A DNA stretch of 64,000 nt from a bacterium (GTDB lineage Bacteria > Bacillota > Sulfobacillia > UBA995), in assembly GCA_031082145.1 (NCBI GenBank), contig JAVHLP010000004.1:123172-187171 (forward strand), given 5' to 3'. Positions 1 through 8,189 of the stretch are shown here, piece after piece; within the stretch, counting starts at the first letter, position 1; each line of letters starts with the position of its first letter. The position numbers and the translations under genes are program-made. The notes beneath the pieces were generated by a model. It saw only the letters and a program-made list of their open reading frames with translations, was not told where the DNA came from and did not search any database.

Positions 1-2
1 AC

Positions 3-893
3 CAGGTGAGCGGCGTCGCTCACTTCTACGCCGCCGATGAGGAGGACTGCCTGGCCGAGGTCAGGCGCCTGCTGGGGTACCTGCCGGCCAACAACCTGGA
101 GGATCCCCCCTCCCGGCCCACCCAGGACCCCCCCGGCCGGACGGAGGAGGGCCTGCGGGAGACGGTGCCGGCCGACCCCAACCGCCCCTACGATGTCCGC
201 GAGGTCATCCGGGCCGTGGTCGACGACGGCGACCTGCTGGAGGTCCACGCTCACTGGGCGGCCAACATGGTCACCGGCTTCGCCGCCCTGGGCGGCCGGC
301 CGGTCGGGATCGTGGCCAACCAGGCCCGCGAGCTCGCCGGCTGCATAGACATCAACGCTTCCGACAAGGCGGCCCGCTTCGTGCGCTTCTGTGACGCCTT
401 CAACTTCCCGCTGGTGACGCTGGTGGACACGCCGGGCTACCTTCCCGGTACGGCCCAGGAGTACGGCGGCATCATCCGCCACGGCGCCAAGCTCCTCTAT
501 GCCTACTCGGAGGCCACCGTGCCCAAGATCCAGTTGATCCTCCGCAAGGCCTACGGGGGCGCCTACATAGCCATGAGTTCGCGGTCGCTAGGGGCCGACC
601 TGGCCCTGGCCTGGCCCACGGCCGAGATCGCGGTGCTTGGTCCCGAGGGGGCGGCCAACATCATCTTCCGGGACGACATCGCCGGGTCGGATGATCCCGC
701 CGCCGTCCGGCGCCAGCGAGTTGATGAGTACCGGCAGCGGTTCGCCAATCCGTACTTCGCCGCCGGGCGGGGCTACCTGGACGGGGTCATCGACCCCGGC
801 GAGACCCGGCCGGCCCTGATCGGCGGGCTCAACTCCCTGCTGGCCAAGCGGGAGTCGCGGCCGGACAAGAAGCACGGTAACTTGCCCTTGTAG
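3..893 (+). CDS. mmdA: Methylmalonyl-CoA decarboxylase alpha subunit (carboxyltransferase), 5' end cut by window edge
   Basis: C-terminal part of a biotin-dependent carboxyltransferase (methylmalonyl-CoA decarboxylase alpha / propionyl-CoA carboxylase beta family). The frame is open to the window edge, so the first in-frame GTG at position 6 is not the true start. Family signatures seen are YLPANN near the start, GIVANQ, TLVDTPGYLPG, GGAYIAMSSRSLGAD and AWPTAEIAVLGPEGAANI. This subunit moves the carboxyl group from (S)-methylmalonyl-CoA to biotin on the carrier subunit. The genes that follow (OadG-like, biotin carrier, OadB-like) mark it as part of a membrane Na+-pumping decarboxylase rather than a soluble propionyl-CoA carboxylase. 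The substrate (methylmalonyl-CoA) is inferred from family resemblance. Confidence 0.9.
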   Translation, partial: QVSGVAHFYAADEEDCLAEVRRLLGYLPANNLEDPPSRPTQDPPGRTEEGLRETVPADPNRPYDVREVIRAVVDDGDLLEVHAHWAANMVTGFAALGGRPVGIVANQARELAGCIDINASDKAARFVRFCDAFNFPLVTLVDTPGYLPGTAQEYGGIIRHGAKLLYAYSEATVPKIQLILRKAYGGAYIAMSSRSLGADLALAWPTAEIAVLGPEGAANIIFRDDIAGSDDPAAVRRQRVDEYRQRFANPYFAAGRGYLDGVIDPGETRPALIGGLNSLLAKRESRPDKKHGNLPL

Positions 894-907
894 ACGAGGA
901 GGCGGCC

Positions 908-1267
908 ATGGTTCGGGGACTCGAACTCACTCTGGCCGGCATGGGGGTTGTCCTGGGCGGCCTGGCCCTACTGGCCCTGGTGGTCCGGGGGCTCGCACGC
1001 CTGCTGGCCGGCCGGCAAGTCCGGGAGGAAGCGGGCGCGGAGACCCCCGCCCCGCGGGTGGAGGACAACCCCGCTCCCGCCGTCGTGGCGGCGATAGCCG
1101 GGGCGGTGGCGGTCGCCCTCGGGAGCGATCCCGGCCAGCTCCGGTTGCTCTCGGTGCAGGAGGCCAGGCCGGTCGGCGGGGGACCCGCGAGTTGGGCCCT
1201 GGCCGGCCGGATGGATCAGATGCGGTCCCGGCGGGGCCGGGATCGGGGAGGCGGGAGGAAGAGTTGA
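908..1267 (+). CDS. mmdD: Sodium-pump decarboxylase gamma/delta subunit (OadG family)
   Basis: Protein of 119 residues with one N-terminal membrane helix (about residues 8-30, LTLAGMGVVLGGLALLALVV), then a Pro/Ala-rich stretch and a cytoplasmic tail. This is the usual build of OadG/MmdD, the small subunit that holds the carboxyltransferase on the membrane beta subunit. ATG start follows a GAGGAGG-type ribosome site. It lies 14 bp after mmdA and its stop overlaps the TTG start of the biotin carrier gene, so the genes are probably translationally coupled. The basic Arg/Lys-rich C-terminus is seen in the sequence; its role is unknown. Confidence 0.82.
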   Translation: MVRGLELTLAGMGVVLGGLALLALVVRGLARLLAGRQVREEAGAETPAPRVEDNPAPAVVAAIAGAVAVALGSDPGQLRLLSVQEARPVGGGPASWALAGRMDQMRSRRGRDRGGGRKS

Positions 1268-1659
1268 GGAGATTCAGGGTCACCGTCGACGGAAAGGCAT
1301 ACGAGGTAGAGGTGGAAGAACTGGGTGTGCCGAGGCCTGCCGCCCCCGGACCGCCGCCATCCCTCCCACCCCCGGCGCGGGCTCCCGAGCCGGTCCGACC
1401 GGCCCCGGCCCGCGCCGAAGGCCCGCAACAAGCAGCCCCGGCGGGGATGGAGGCCATTCGCGCGCCGCTGCCCGGGGTGGTCACCGCCATCCGGGTCAAG
1501 CCTGGCGACGGTGTAGCCGCCGGCCAGGTCGTGGTGGTGCTGGAAGCCATGAAGATGGAGAACGAGATCGCTTCCCCGGCGGCCGGCACCGTGGCCGAGG
1601 TCCGGGTCCAGAAGGGCGCGAACGTGAGCCTGGGTGACATCCTGGTCCTGATCCAGTAG
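1264..1659 (+). CDS. mmdC: Biotin carboxyl carrier subunit of the Na+-pumping decarboxylase
   Basis: Carrier protein of about 131 residues. It has an N-terminal beta segment (FRVTVDGKAYEVEVEEL), a Pro/Ala-rich flexible linker, and a C-terminal biotinyl domain with the EAMKMEN motif whose lysine is biotinylated. It shuttles carboxybiotin between the mmdA carboxyltransferase and the mmdB membrane decarboxylase. The TTG start at 1264 is preferred because it sits just after a GGGAGGAAG ribosome site and overlaps the mmdD stop, and because upstream in-frame residues do not resemble the family. The next gene starts 12 bp downstream. Confidence 0.88.
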   Translation: MRRFRVTVDGKAYEVEVEELGVPRPAAPGPPPSLPPPARAPEPVRPAPARAEGPQQAAPAGMEAIRAPLPGVVTAIRVKPGDGVAAGQVVVVLEAMKMENEIASPAAGTVAEVRVQKGANVSLGDILVLIQ

Positions 1660-1671
1660 GGGGAGGCGGCC

Positions 1672-2790
1672 GTGGCGGACTTTCTGCAGGCTACCGGGGT
1701 GGGCGAGTTCACCCTGGGCCACCTGGCCATGTTGGGGATCGGGCTGGTGCTCATCTACCTCGCCATCAAGCGGGGCTACGAGCCTTTCTTGCTTATTCCC
1801 ATCGGCTTCGGGATCATCCTCGGCAACGTCCCCGCCGCCGGGTTGATGAACCCACCCCTGGACGGCGCGCCCGGCGGCGTCCTCTGGTACCTGTTCCAGG
1901 GAGTCAAGTTGGCCATCTACCCGCCGCTCATCTTCCTGGGCATCGGCGCCCTCACCGATTTCGGCCCCCTGATCGCCAGCCCCGTCAACATGCTGCTGGG
2001 GGCGGCGGCCCAGTTCGGCATCTTTGGCGCCCTGCTGGGCTCCATCGCCTTGGGCTTTACCCTCCCCGAGGCCGCGTCCATCGGCATCATCGGCGGGGCC
2101 GACGGCCCCACCGCCATCTTCCTGACCACCAAGCTGGCCCCTCACCTCTTGGGGCCGATCGCCGTGGCCGCCTACTCCTACATCGCCCTGGTCCCCATCA
2201 TCCAGCCCCCGGTCATCCGGGCCCTCACCACCCCCCGTGAACGCGCCGTCGTCATGAAGCAACTGCGGCCGGTCGGCAGGACCGAGCGCGTTCTCTTCCC
2301 GATCGTGGTGACGCTCATGGTCGGCTTGCTCGTCCCCAGCGCACTGCCCCTGGTCGGCATGTTGATGCTCGGGAATCTCTTCCGGGAGGCGGGCGTGGTC
2401 GAGCGGCTCAGCCGGACGACCCAGAACCAGTTCATCGACGTGGTCACCATCTTCCTGGCCCTGACCATCGGGGCCAGCGCTGGCGCCGAGACCTTCTTCA
2501 CCTGGCAGTTCATAGGTATCCTGATCCTCGGGCTGATCGCCTTTGCCGTCAGCACCGCCGCCGGGGTCCTGGCCGGGAAACTCGCCTGCTGGCTCACCGG
2601 CGGCCGGGTCAACCCCCTCATCGGGGCTGCCGGCGTCTCGGCCGTCCCCGCCGCCGCCCGGGTCGCCCAGAAGCTGGGAGCCGAGGCCAACCCCGGCAAT
2701 TTCCTGCTCATGCACGCCATGGGGCCGAACGTGGCCGGGGTCATCGGCTCCGCCGTGGCCGCCGGGGTCCTGTGGGCCCTGCTCGGCTGA
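1672..2790 (+). CDS. mmdB: Na+-translocating decarboxylase beta subunit (OadB/MmdB family)
   Basis: Polytopic membrane protein of 372 residues. It decarboxylates carboxybiotin and couples this to outward Na+ transport. Conserved signatures are visible: GGADGPTAIF (the aspartate known to be needed for Na+ transport in the family) and the paired NPLIGAAGVSAVP motif with its conserved Asn and Ser. Length fits the family (about 370-430). GTG start after a GGGGGAGG site, 12 bp after mmdC. Last gene of the mmdA-D-C-B operon; no mmdE-like gene is seen. The product implies a sodium gradient in this organism's energy metabolism. Confidence 0.93.
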   Translation: MADFLQATGVGEFTLGHLAMLGIGLVLIYLAIKRGYEPFLLIPIGFGIILGNVPAAGLMNPPLDGAPGGVLWYLFQGVKLAIYPPLIFLGIGALTDFGPLIASPVNMLLGAAAQFGIFGALLGSIALGFTLPEAASIGIIGGADGPTAIFLTTKLAPHLLGPIAVAAYSYIALVPIIQPPVIRALTTPRERAVVMKQLRPVGRTERVLFPIVVTLMVGLLVPSALPLVGMLMLGNLFREAGVVERLSRTTQNQFIDVVTIFLALTIGASAGAETFFTWQFIGILILGLIAFAVSTAAGVLAGKLACWLTGGRVNPLIGAAGVSAVPAAARVAQKLGAEANPGNFLLMHAMGPNVAGVIGSAVAAGVLWALLG

Positions 2791-2940
2791 GCTTCCTCCC
2801 CGCTTCCAGCCGCCTTCACGGCCGCCCCAGGTTGCCTCCGGCCGGCCCCGGCCGTGGTAAACCGTGGTCACAGGGCCGCCCGCCGCCGCCCGCCGGGTGA
2901 CACGCGGGTCCCTCGCAGCTAGAATGGTGTTGCACCGGGT

Positions 2941-3885
2941 GTGAGGGAGTTGATGGTGGTCCTGATCTGGCTCCGCGGGCTGGTAGTGGCGATGGTCTTG
3001 CTGGGCCTGCCGGCCGGCGCCGGCGGATCCGACCGGCCGGCGGTGGTGGTGGACCCGGGCCACGGGGGACCCCACCCCGGCGCCGTCGGCGTCGCCAGCC
3101 GCCGGCCCGAGGCCCAAAACGTCCTCGCCATCGGCCTTTACCTGCGGGACCTGCTGGAGGAGGCGGGTTACCGGGTGGTCCTCACCCGCAGCGGCGACTA
3201 CTTGCCCACCGCTCCCGGCCACCCCGACCAGCTGGACGCCCGGGTAGCCATAGCCCGGGAGGCCGCCGCCGACATCTTCGTGAGCCTGCACAACAACGCT
3301 TACCCCCGGGACCCGTCGGTGCGGGGGAACATGGTCTTTCACCGCACCGCCTGCCCCGATAGCCGTGAACTGGCCCGCACCCTGGCCGAGGCCTTGCGGC
3401 AGGTCACCGGCCAGCCCGACCGCGGGGTGCACCCCGCCGGCTTCCGGGTGCTCCGCCTCAACCCGCTGCCGGCCGCGGTACTGGTGGAGATCGGCTTCCT
3501 GACCAGCGCCGCCGACGACTGGCTGCTGGGCACCGACGCCTACCGCCGCCAGGTCGCCGTGGCCCTGCACCGCGGTATCGAACGCTACCTGGGCGGCATC
3601 CCGGCCGTCAGCGAGCCCCCCGAGGCGGACTCGACCGCCATCGCCCGGGCCATCCTCAAGACGCCGCCCGAGCCCCGCAAGATCCCCGAACCCCGCCGGC
3701 TGGAGATCGGCGGGCGCATCCTGGTCAACGCCCGCGATCTCGCCCGGCTGGACCGGGAGATGATCCTCAGCCTGGAAGGGAAGCTGCTCCTGGTGCCCGA
3801 CGGGGGACCCATCCCCGCCGTCATGGTCGATGGCGAGGTCTACGTCCTGGCGGCCCTGCTTGAGCAAAGGCTCCCCCTGCCCTGA
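2941..3885 (+). CDS. N-acetylmuramoyl-L-alanine amidase (Amidase_3), secreted
   Basis: Zinc amidase cleaving the MurNAc-L-Ala bond in peptidoglycan. A signal peptide covers about residues 1-27 (hydrophobic VVLIWLRGLVVAMVLLGLPA). Catalytic motifs: VDPGHGG (Zn His), PEAQN (Zn Glu), SLHNNA (Zn His) and VEIGFLTS (catalytic Glu). After the catalytic domain (to about residue 205) comes an Asp/Pro/Glu-rich linker and a final domain of about 60 residues (GRILVNARDLARL...) that resembles the copper amine oxidase N-like stalk domains of Bacillota wall proteins; that last point is tentative. GTG start; an ATG four codons later is an alternative. Stands alone, 150 bp after mmdB. Confidence 0.87.
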   Translation: MRELMVVLIWLRGLVVAMVLLGLPAGAGGSDRPAVVVDPGHGGPHPGAVGVASRRPEAQNVLAIGLYLRDLLEEAGYRVVLTRSGDYLPTAPGHPDQLDARVAIAREAAADIFVSLHNNAYPRDPSVRGNMVFHRTACPDSRELARTLAEALRQVTGQPDRGVHPAGFRVLRLNPLPAAVLVEIGFLTSAADDWLLGTDAYRRQVAVALHRGIERYLGGIPAVSEPPEADSTAIARAILKTPPEPRKIPEPRRLEIGGRILVNARDLARLDREMILSLEGKLLLVPDGGPIPAVMVDGEVYVLAALLEQRLPLP

Positions 3886-4012
3886 AGGGATCAGGATTCC
3901 TCTTCCACCGCCGGCCGGCCGCCCCATCTTCCCTCCGCCTCATCTCATGCGAGCCCGCCGGCGGGTGCATCCTAGGGTCGCCGGCTGTCACCGGCGGGGA
4001 GGGAGAGGGCCG

Positions 4013-4537
4013 ATGCGGGGCGGGAAGCTCTCCAGGGCGGCCATCCTGGTAGGTGTCCTCATGGGGGTGCTGGCCTTCAGGCCGGCAGGCCCTCTTCTGG
4101 CCGGAAGTCCGGGCAACTACGGGCAGGAGTTGGCGGAGTATGTGAGCTACTACCACGACAACCTCGATCGCCTGCCCCTGACCCTCCGGCTGATGCTCGC
4201 CGGCCACCGTGTCAACGGTCACATCGACACCGGCGAGGGGGTGGTGGTCATCGGCCTCACCACCTCGCCGGACGCGAGGATCGCCCGCATCACAGCCGGC
4301 GGCGTCCACCGGCCTACCGTCAACATCTACTTGCCCTCCCCGGCGGTGGACGGCTTGCTCGCCGACCCATCGCCGGAGACAGTGCTGGCGGCCATGCAGG
4401 CCCTCAGGATGGAGGGGGTCGGCCTGGCCAACTGGGTCAAGGTCCGGCTGGCAGGCACGGTGCTCTTGAGGGTGGCGCGGCTGGTCGCCGCCGCCGGTGC
4501 GGCCTCCTGGTGGGAGTTGCTGTGGCAAGCCTTCTAG
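4013..4537 (+). CDS. Hypothetical secreted protein
   Basis: Protein of 174 residues that I do not recognise. Residues 1-30 look like a signal peptide (KLSRAAILVGVLMGVLAF, then a small-residue region LLAG). The mature part has an acidic/aromatic start (ELAEYVSYYHDN) and a middle segment with alternating beta-like strands (GEGVVVIGLTT, VNIYLPS). The C-terminus is Ala/Trp-rich and hydrophobic, so it may be membrane-associated. The ATG at 4013 follows GGGGAGGGAGAGG; the longer frame starting at 3830 overlaps the amidase gene and lacks such support. Followed at 4590-4615 by a strong hairpin, so it is probably the end of a transcript. Confidence 0.6.
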   Translation: MRGGKLSRAAILVGVLMGVLAFRPAGPLLAGSPGNYGQELAEYVSYYHDNLDRLPLTLRLMLAGHRVNGHIDTGEGVVVIGLTTSPDARIARITAGGVHRPTVNIYLPSPAVDGLLADPSPETVLAAMQALRMEGVGLANWVKVRLAGTVLLRVARLVAAAGAASWWELLWQAF

Positions 4538-4589
4538 ACCGGAGCGTCCGGCCGGGGAGGAAGTACGGCCACTGGAGGAGAAAGCGGCA

Positions 4590-4615
4590 GGGCAGGCCCC
4601 CGCGAGGGCCTGCCC
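4590..4615 (+). terminator. Strong hairpin between the secreted-protein gene and the ASCH-like gene
   Basis: Perfect inverted repeat of 10 bp: GGGCAGGCCC (4590-4599) and GGGCCTGCCC (4606-4615), with a 6-nt loop. No clear T-run follows, so it may be an attenuator or RNA-stabilising structure rather than a canonical intrinsic terminator. It lies 52 bp after one stop codon and just upstream of the next gene's start. Confidence 0.55.
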
Positions 4616-4637
4616 TCGGCATCCACTGGACAGGGTG

Positions 4638-4994
4638 GTGACTTCTGTGCGCTGCCTGAATTTCTACTCCCCGATCTACCACGGCAACCTGATGGCCCGC
4701 GAGAAGACCTGCACCATCAGGCTGGGGGACAAGCGGGACAAGTACCGCGAAGGCGACCTGGTCTGGGTGACCTACGGCGAGCGCTTCCAACCTCGCCGCA
4801 AGCTCTTCCCGGCGGTGCTGGACCGGGTGGACCTCAAGCCCATCGCCGAGCTCGGCGAGGCCGACCTGGCGGGCGAGAACCCGGACATGAAGACCACGGC
4901 CGACGTGGTGGCCTTTCTGGGCAAGATCTACCACCGCGAGCTGTCCCCGGCCGAGTTGGTCACCGTGATCTACTTCTCGGAGGTCACCGAATAG
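4638..4994 (+). CDS. ASCH-domain-like small protein
   Basis: Protein of about 118 residues resembling small ASCH-fold (PUA-like, putative RNA-binding) proteins. Visible features are the opening CLNFYSPIYHGNL, then KTCTIRLGDKRDKY and GDLVWVTYG, the pattern of a K-T-x-T-x-R-G-D ASCH core. The GTG start at 4638 (another GTG lies directly before it at 4635) is chosen because the family similarity begins at CLNF. The longer frame from 4497 overlaps the preceding gene and the 4590-4615 hairpin. Its stop touches the GTG of the cyclo-ligase gene, so the two are probably co-transcribed. Function is not known; binding of RNA or a small ligand is an inference from the fold. Confidence 0.6.
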   Translation: MTSVRCLNFYSPIYHGNLMAREKTCTIRLGDKRDKYREGDLVWVTYGERFQPRRKLFPAVLDRVDLKPIAELGEADLAGENPDMKTTADVVAFLGKIYHRELSPAELVTVIYFSEVTE

Positions 4995-5615
4995 GTGACC
5001 GGCCCGGCCCGGGAGGCCAAGCGCCGCCTCCGGTCCCGGCTGCTTGAGTTGCGCCGTGGTCTCTCCCCGGACGAGGTCGCCCGGCTGGGGGAGTTCGTCC
5101 GCTCCCGCGTGGCCCGGCTCGACGCCTACCGCCGGGCCGGCTGTGTCCTGGCCTACGCCTCCTTCCGCAACGAGGTCGACACCCAGGGGATAATCGCGAT
5201 GGTCCTGGATGGGGGCCGGACGCTGGCCCTGCCCCGGGTGGAAGGCGCCGGCCGGCTCAGCCTGCGCCGCGTGGAGGACCCCGAGGACCTGGTCCCCGGG
5301 ACCTACGGCATCCCCGAACCCCGCCCGGCTGCCCCCCTGCTGCCCCCGGAAGCGGTGGACCTGGTCCTGGTGCCGGGCATCGCCTTTGACCGCCGGGGAA
5401 ACCGCCTTGGCTGGGGCGGTGGCTACTACGACCGGCTGCTGGCGGAGTTACGTTCGGCCCCGATCCTGGCCGCCCGGGGTTTTCCCGCCCTGGCGGCCGG
5501 CCTGGCCTATCACTTCCAGCTGGTGGACTGCGTGCCCGCCGATCCTGGCGACCGGCGGGTGGACCTGGTCGTGACCGACCAGGGCGTCTTCGGCGAGGGG
5601 GAGGCCTCCCCGTGA
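4995..5615 (+). CDS. 5-formyltetrahydrofolate cyclo-ligase
   Basis: ATP-dependent enzyme converting 5-formyl-THF to 5,10-methenyl-THF in one-carbon metabolism, cytosolic. The 206-residue length fits the family. Signatures: the basic N-terminal helix KRRLRSRLLELRR, then VLAYASFRNEVDT, and the C-terminal nucleotide/substrate motif NRLGWGGGYYDRLL. The GTG start abuts the preceding stop, and the end overlaps the next gene's GTG by 4 bp, so this is part of a tightly packed operon (4638-6424). Confidence 0.92.
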   Translation: MTGPAREAKRRLRSRLLELRRGLSPDEVARLGEFVRSRVARLDAYRRAGCVLAYASFRNEVDTQGIIAMVLDGGRTLALPRVEGAGRLSLRRVEDPEDLVPGTYGIPEPRPAAPLLPPEAVDLVLVPGIAFDRRGNRLGWGGGYYDRLLAELRSAPILAARGFPALAAGLAYHFQLVDCVPADPGDRRVDLVVTDQGVFGEGEASP

Positions 5616-6424
5616 GAGGCCTCATCGCGCTCGACATCGACGGCACCCTGATGGGGCCCTGGGGCGACGTCCGGGAGTCCAGCCGCGAGGCGATCGGCCG
5701 GGCCCGGGGGGCGGGGGCCGGCGTCGTCCTGGCCACCGGCCGCCGGGTGGTCAGTACGCAGGAGATCGCGCGGCGCCTGGGGATCGACCTTCCCCTGATC
5801 TGCTACTGCGGCGCCCGGGTGGTGCATCCGGTCACCGGCCGTGTGCACAGCCACCGTCCCTTGCCGGAAAGCGTGGCCTGGCAGTTCCTGGACTACGGCC
5901 GGGAACGGGGGCTGGCCGTCACCGCCTTCGCCGACGAGTACATGTTCATGGAGATGCTGGCCGGCGATTACGAAGCGGCGCCGCCGGAACGGTTCCGGCG
6001 GTCGCTGAACCTCCACGAGGGCCGCGGCGCCCTTGATGCGGCCCGGGGTCGCGCCATCACCCAGGTCGCCGCCTACGGCCCCCGGGCGGTCGAGTCCCTG
6101 CTGGCGGGGCAAGCCTCGCTCCTCACCGCCTGCACGGTGTACCACCTGGAGCCCGGCGGCACCCGCGCTCGCCTACAGGTACTGGCCGGCGGCGTGGACA
6201 AGGCCGTGGCCCTGGCCGAACTCTGCCGCGAGCTCGGGGTTCCCCCCGACCGAGTGCTGGCGGTGGGAGACAGCGCCGTCGACGCCGGGATGCTGGCCTG
6301 GGCGGGGACCGGCGTGGCCATGCCGGGCTCGGACGCCGCCGCCCGGGCGGCCGCCGGCCGGGTGGCCTCCCCGGACGATCCGGACCCGGTTGCCACCGCC
6401 ATCAACGCCTGGCTGGAGACCTAG
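5612..6424 (+). CDS. HAD-superfamily Cof-type phosphatase
   Basis: Protein of 270 residues of the HAD Cof/IIB group. Motif I DIDGTL holds the nucleophile and acid/base aspartates near residue 8. The late motif GDSAVDAGML is the Mg-binding motif IV. A lysine-containing segment (VDKAVALAELCRELGV) typical of the Cof family lies before it. These enzymes dephosphorylate small phosphometabolites (sugar phosphates, FMN, PLP); the substrate here cannot be told. GTG overlaps the cyclo-ligase stop by 4 bp. Converges with the metallo-hydrolase gene, the two stops overlapping at 6421-6424. Confidence 0.87.
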   Translation: MRGLIALDIDGTLMGPWGDVRESSREAIGRARGAGAGVVLATGRRVVSTQEIARRLGIDLPLICYCGARVVHPVTGRVHSHRPLPESVAWQFLDYGRERGLAVTAFADEYMFMEMLAGDYEAAPPERFRRSLNLHEGRGALDAARGRAITQVAAYGPRAVESLLAGQASLLTACTVYHLEPGGTRARLQVLAGGVDKAVALAELCRELGVPPDRVLAVGDSAVDAGMLAWAGTGVAMPGSDAAARAAAGRVASPDDPDPVATAINAWLET

Positions 6425-7224
6425 CCCAGGAACGAACGGATGAGGTGCCGCTTGGCCGAGTCCCCCCCGGTGGCCAACCAGAGGAATCCCTCCCGGCCCA
6501 GCAGGCGAGTCGTTATGGCGTCTACCTTCCAGCCCTCGGCGGCCAGGGCCCGGGCCTGCTCCCCCAGCCCTTCCCAGTAGGCCAGCTTGCGGGCCACGGC
6601 CGCGGGACCGTCCTCGACGACCCGGCCTCCACCGCAGAAAATGGTGTAGTCGGACCCGGGTAGGCGTCGCAGGGACTGCATGGTGGCTTCCACGTTCTCC
6701 CGCGGGCGCAGTTGCTTGACCCGCTCCCCCAGGAAGAGGTCGCCGGTGAACAGCCAGCCCTCGCGCGGCTCGTAGAAGGCCACGTGGTCCGGGCAGTGCC
6801 CGGGAGTATGGAGGACCCGCAGGCGGTAGGGCCCGGCGGCCAACTCGTCCGGCAGCGGCGAGGCTCGCGCCGCCGCCGGGACTCCCCACACCACTTCCCG
6901 GTAGAAGGCCAAGCGGCGGGGAGGATCCAGGATCCGGCCCAGGGCCAGGGGATGGGCGTAGGCGGGGATAGGGGCCCCTGCCTGTATTCGGGCCAGCCCA
7001 CCGACGTGGTCCTCGTGGTGGTGGGTGAGGGCCACCTGGCGTACCGGGAGGTCTTCGAGGGCCTGCTCCAGCTGCCTTGCCGTACGCGGGCAGCCGGTGT
7101 CGATCAGAAGGTCGCCGACCAGGTAGGCGGCGGTCAGGTAGAGGGTCCGGCCGGCCACGTTCCGGCCCAACAGGAGCCGGGTGACCGGGCCATGGCGGGT
7201 CATTTTCAACATGGAAGTAGGCAT
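6421..7224 (-). CDS. Metallo-beta-lactamase-fold hydrolase
   Basis: Protein of 267 residues with the binuclear metal motif THHHEDHVGG (HxHxDH), a second His in LHTPGHCPDH, and the metal-bridging Asp in FTGDLF. A glyoxalase II/RNase Z-like hydrolase core ends near residue 190, followed by a helical C-terminal part of the kind seen in LACTB2-like proteins. Substrate unknown; thioesters or nucleic acids are possibilities from the family. ATG start. Divergent from dppA, with which it shares a 98-bp intergenic region. Confidence 0.85.
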   Translation of the reverse strand: MPTSMLKMTRHGPVTRLLLGRNVAGRTLYLTAAYLVGDLLIDTGCPRTARQLEQALEDLPVRQVALTHHHEDHVGGLARIQAGAPIPAYAHPLALGRILDPPRRLAFYREVVWGVPAAARASPLPDELAAGPYRLRVLHTPGHCPDHVAFYEPREGWLFTGDLFLGERVKQLRPRENVEATMQSLRRLPGSDYTIFCGGGRVVEDGPAAVARKLAYWEGLGEQARALAAEGWKVDAITTRLLGREGFLWLATGGDSAKRHLIRSFLG

Positions 7225-7322
7225 TCGGGGCCGGAGGCGGCAAACCCTACCTGGCAGTGCAAGGAACGGCGGCCTGCCCCGTCGAAGCCTGGACCCTAGG
7301 ATTGCCAGGGGAGGCTGAGCGG

Positions 7323-8141
7323 GTGAACGTCTACGTGTCCGTCGACATGGAGGGGATCAGCGGGGTTGCCGACTGGCGACAGACCGACCCGGGTAAGGAC
7401 AGCGAGGACTACGACCACTTCCGGGCCCTCATGGCCCAGGACGTCAACGCGGCCGTCGAGGGGGCGCTGGCGGCCGGGGCTACCGGGGTCCTGGTCAACG
7501 ACTCCCACGGGTCGATGCGCAACGTCCTGGTGACCGCCATTCATCCCCGCGCCGAACTGATCTCCGGCTCGCCCAAACGGATGAGCATGGTGGAGGGGCT
7601 GGACGCGAGCTTTCAGGCCGTGTTCATGGTGGGCTACCACTCCCGGGCGGGGTCGCCGGGGGTGCTCAACCACACCTACTCCAGCCGGGTGCTGGCCGAG
7701 TGCCGCTTCAACGACCGGCCGCTGGGGGAGACGGGTCTGAACGCCGCCGTGGCGGGGCACTTCGGGGTACCCGTGCTGCTGGTCACGGGGGATGACGTCG
7801 TCGCCAGGGAGGCCGCCGACCTCCTGACCGGGGTCCGGACCGTGGTTGTCAAGCAGGCCCTGGGCCGCTACGCCGCCCGCTGCCTGCACCCCGAGCGGAC
7901 CCGGGATCTGATCCGGGAGGCGGCCGGGGACGCCCTCGCCGCCCGGGCCGGCGCCCGTCCCTACCTCCCCGACCTGCCGCTCCGGGTGGAACTGGACTTC
8001 AATGATAGCGGGCATGCTGAAGCGGCCGAACTACTGCCCGCGTTCGAGCGTACCGGCGAGCGGACACTCGCCTTCACCGCCGCCGACGCCCTGTACGCCT
8101 ACCGCATGGCCCGGGTGGCCATACGCCTGGCCGCCATATAA
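7323..8141 (+). CDS. dppA: D-aminopeptidase DppA-like (peptidase family M55)
   Basis: Self-compartmentalising zinc D-aminopeptidase that releases N-terminal D-amino acids from short peptides, such as peptidoglycan-derived D-Ala-D-Ala. With the GTG at 7323 as start, the metal residues fall at D8 and E10 (SVDMEGISG), H62 (NDSHGSM), H106 (GYHSRAG) and about E136 (GETGLN), nearly the positions of Bacillus DppA. A GGGGAGG ribosome site supports this start over the longer frame at 7257. The protein has 272 residues. It stands as a single gene closed by the terminator at 8146-8182; the peptide-transport genes of this window are over 40 kb away. Confidence 0.9.
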   Translation: MNVYVSVDMEGISGVADWRQTDPGKDSEDYDHFRALMAQDVNAAVEGALAAGATGVLVNDSHGSMRNVLVTAIHPRAELISGSPKRMSMVEGLDASFQAVFMVGYHSRAGSPGVLNHTYSSRVLAECRFNDRPLGETGLNAAVAGHFGVPVLLVTGDDVVAREAADLLTGVRTVVVKQALGRYAARCLHPERTRDLIREAAGDALAARAGARPYLPDLPLRVELDFNDSGHAEAAELLPAFERTGERTLAFTAADALYAYRMARVAIRLAAI

Positions 8142-8145
8142 GCGG

Positions 8146-8182
8146 GAAGCCCCCGGACCGCCGCCAAGGCGCCGGGGGCTTC
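8146..8182 (+). terminator. Intrinsic-type terminator after dppA
   Basis: Perfect 11-bp stem: GAAGCCCCCGG (8146-8156) pairs with CCGGGGGCTTC (8172-8182) around a 15-nt loop, followed by TCTTCCCT. It starts 5 bp after the dppA stop. Confidence 0.8.
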
Positions 8183-8189
8183 TCTTCCC

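Noticed and set aside
1216..3927. 903-codon open frame on the minus strand across the mmdCB region
   Set aside because: Gly/Asp/Gln-rich composition typical of antisense frames in very GC-rich genes; no family motif, and it covers well-supported plus-strand genes.
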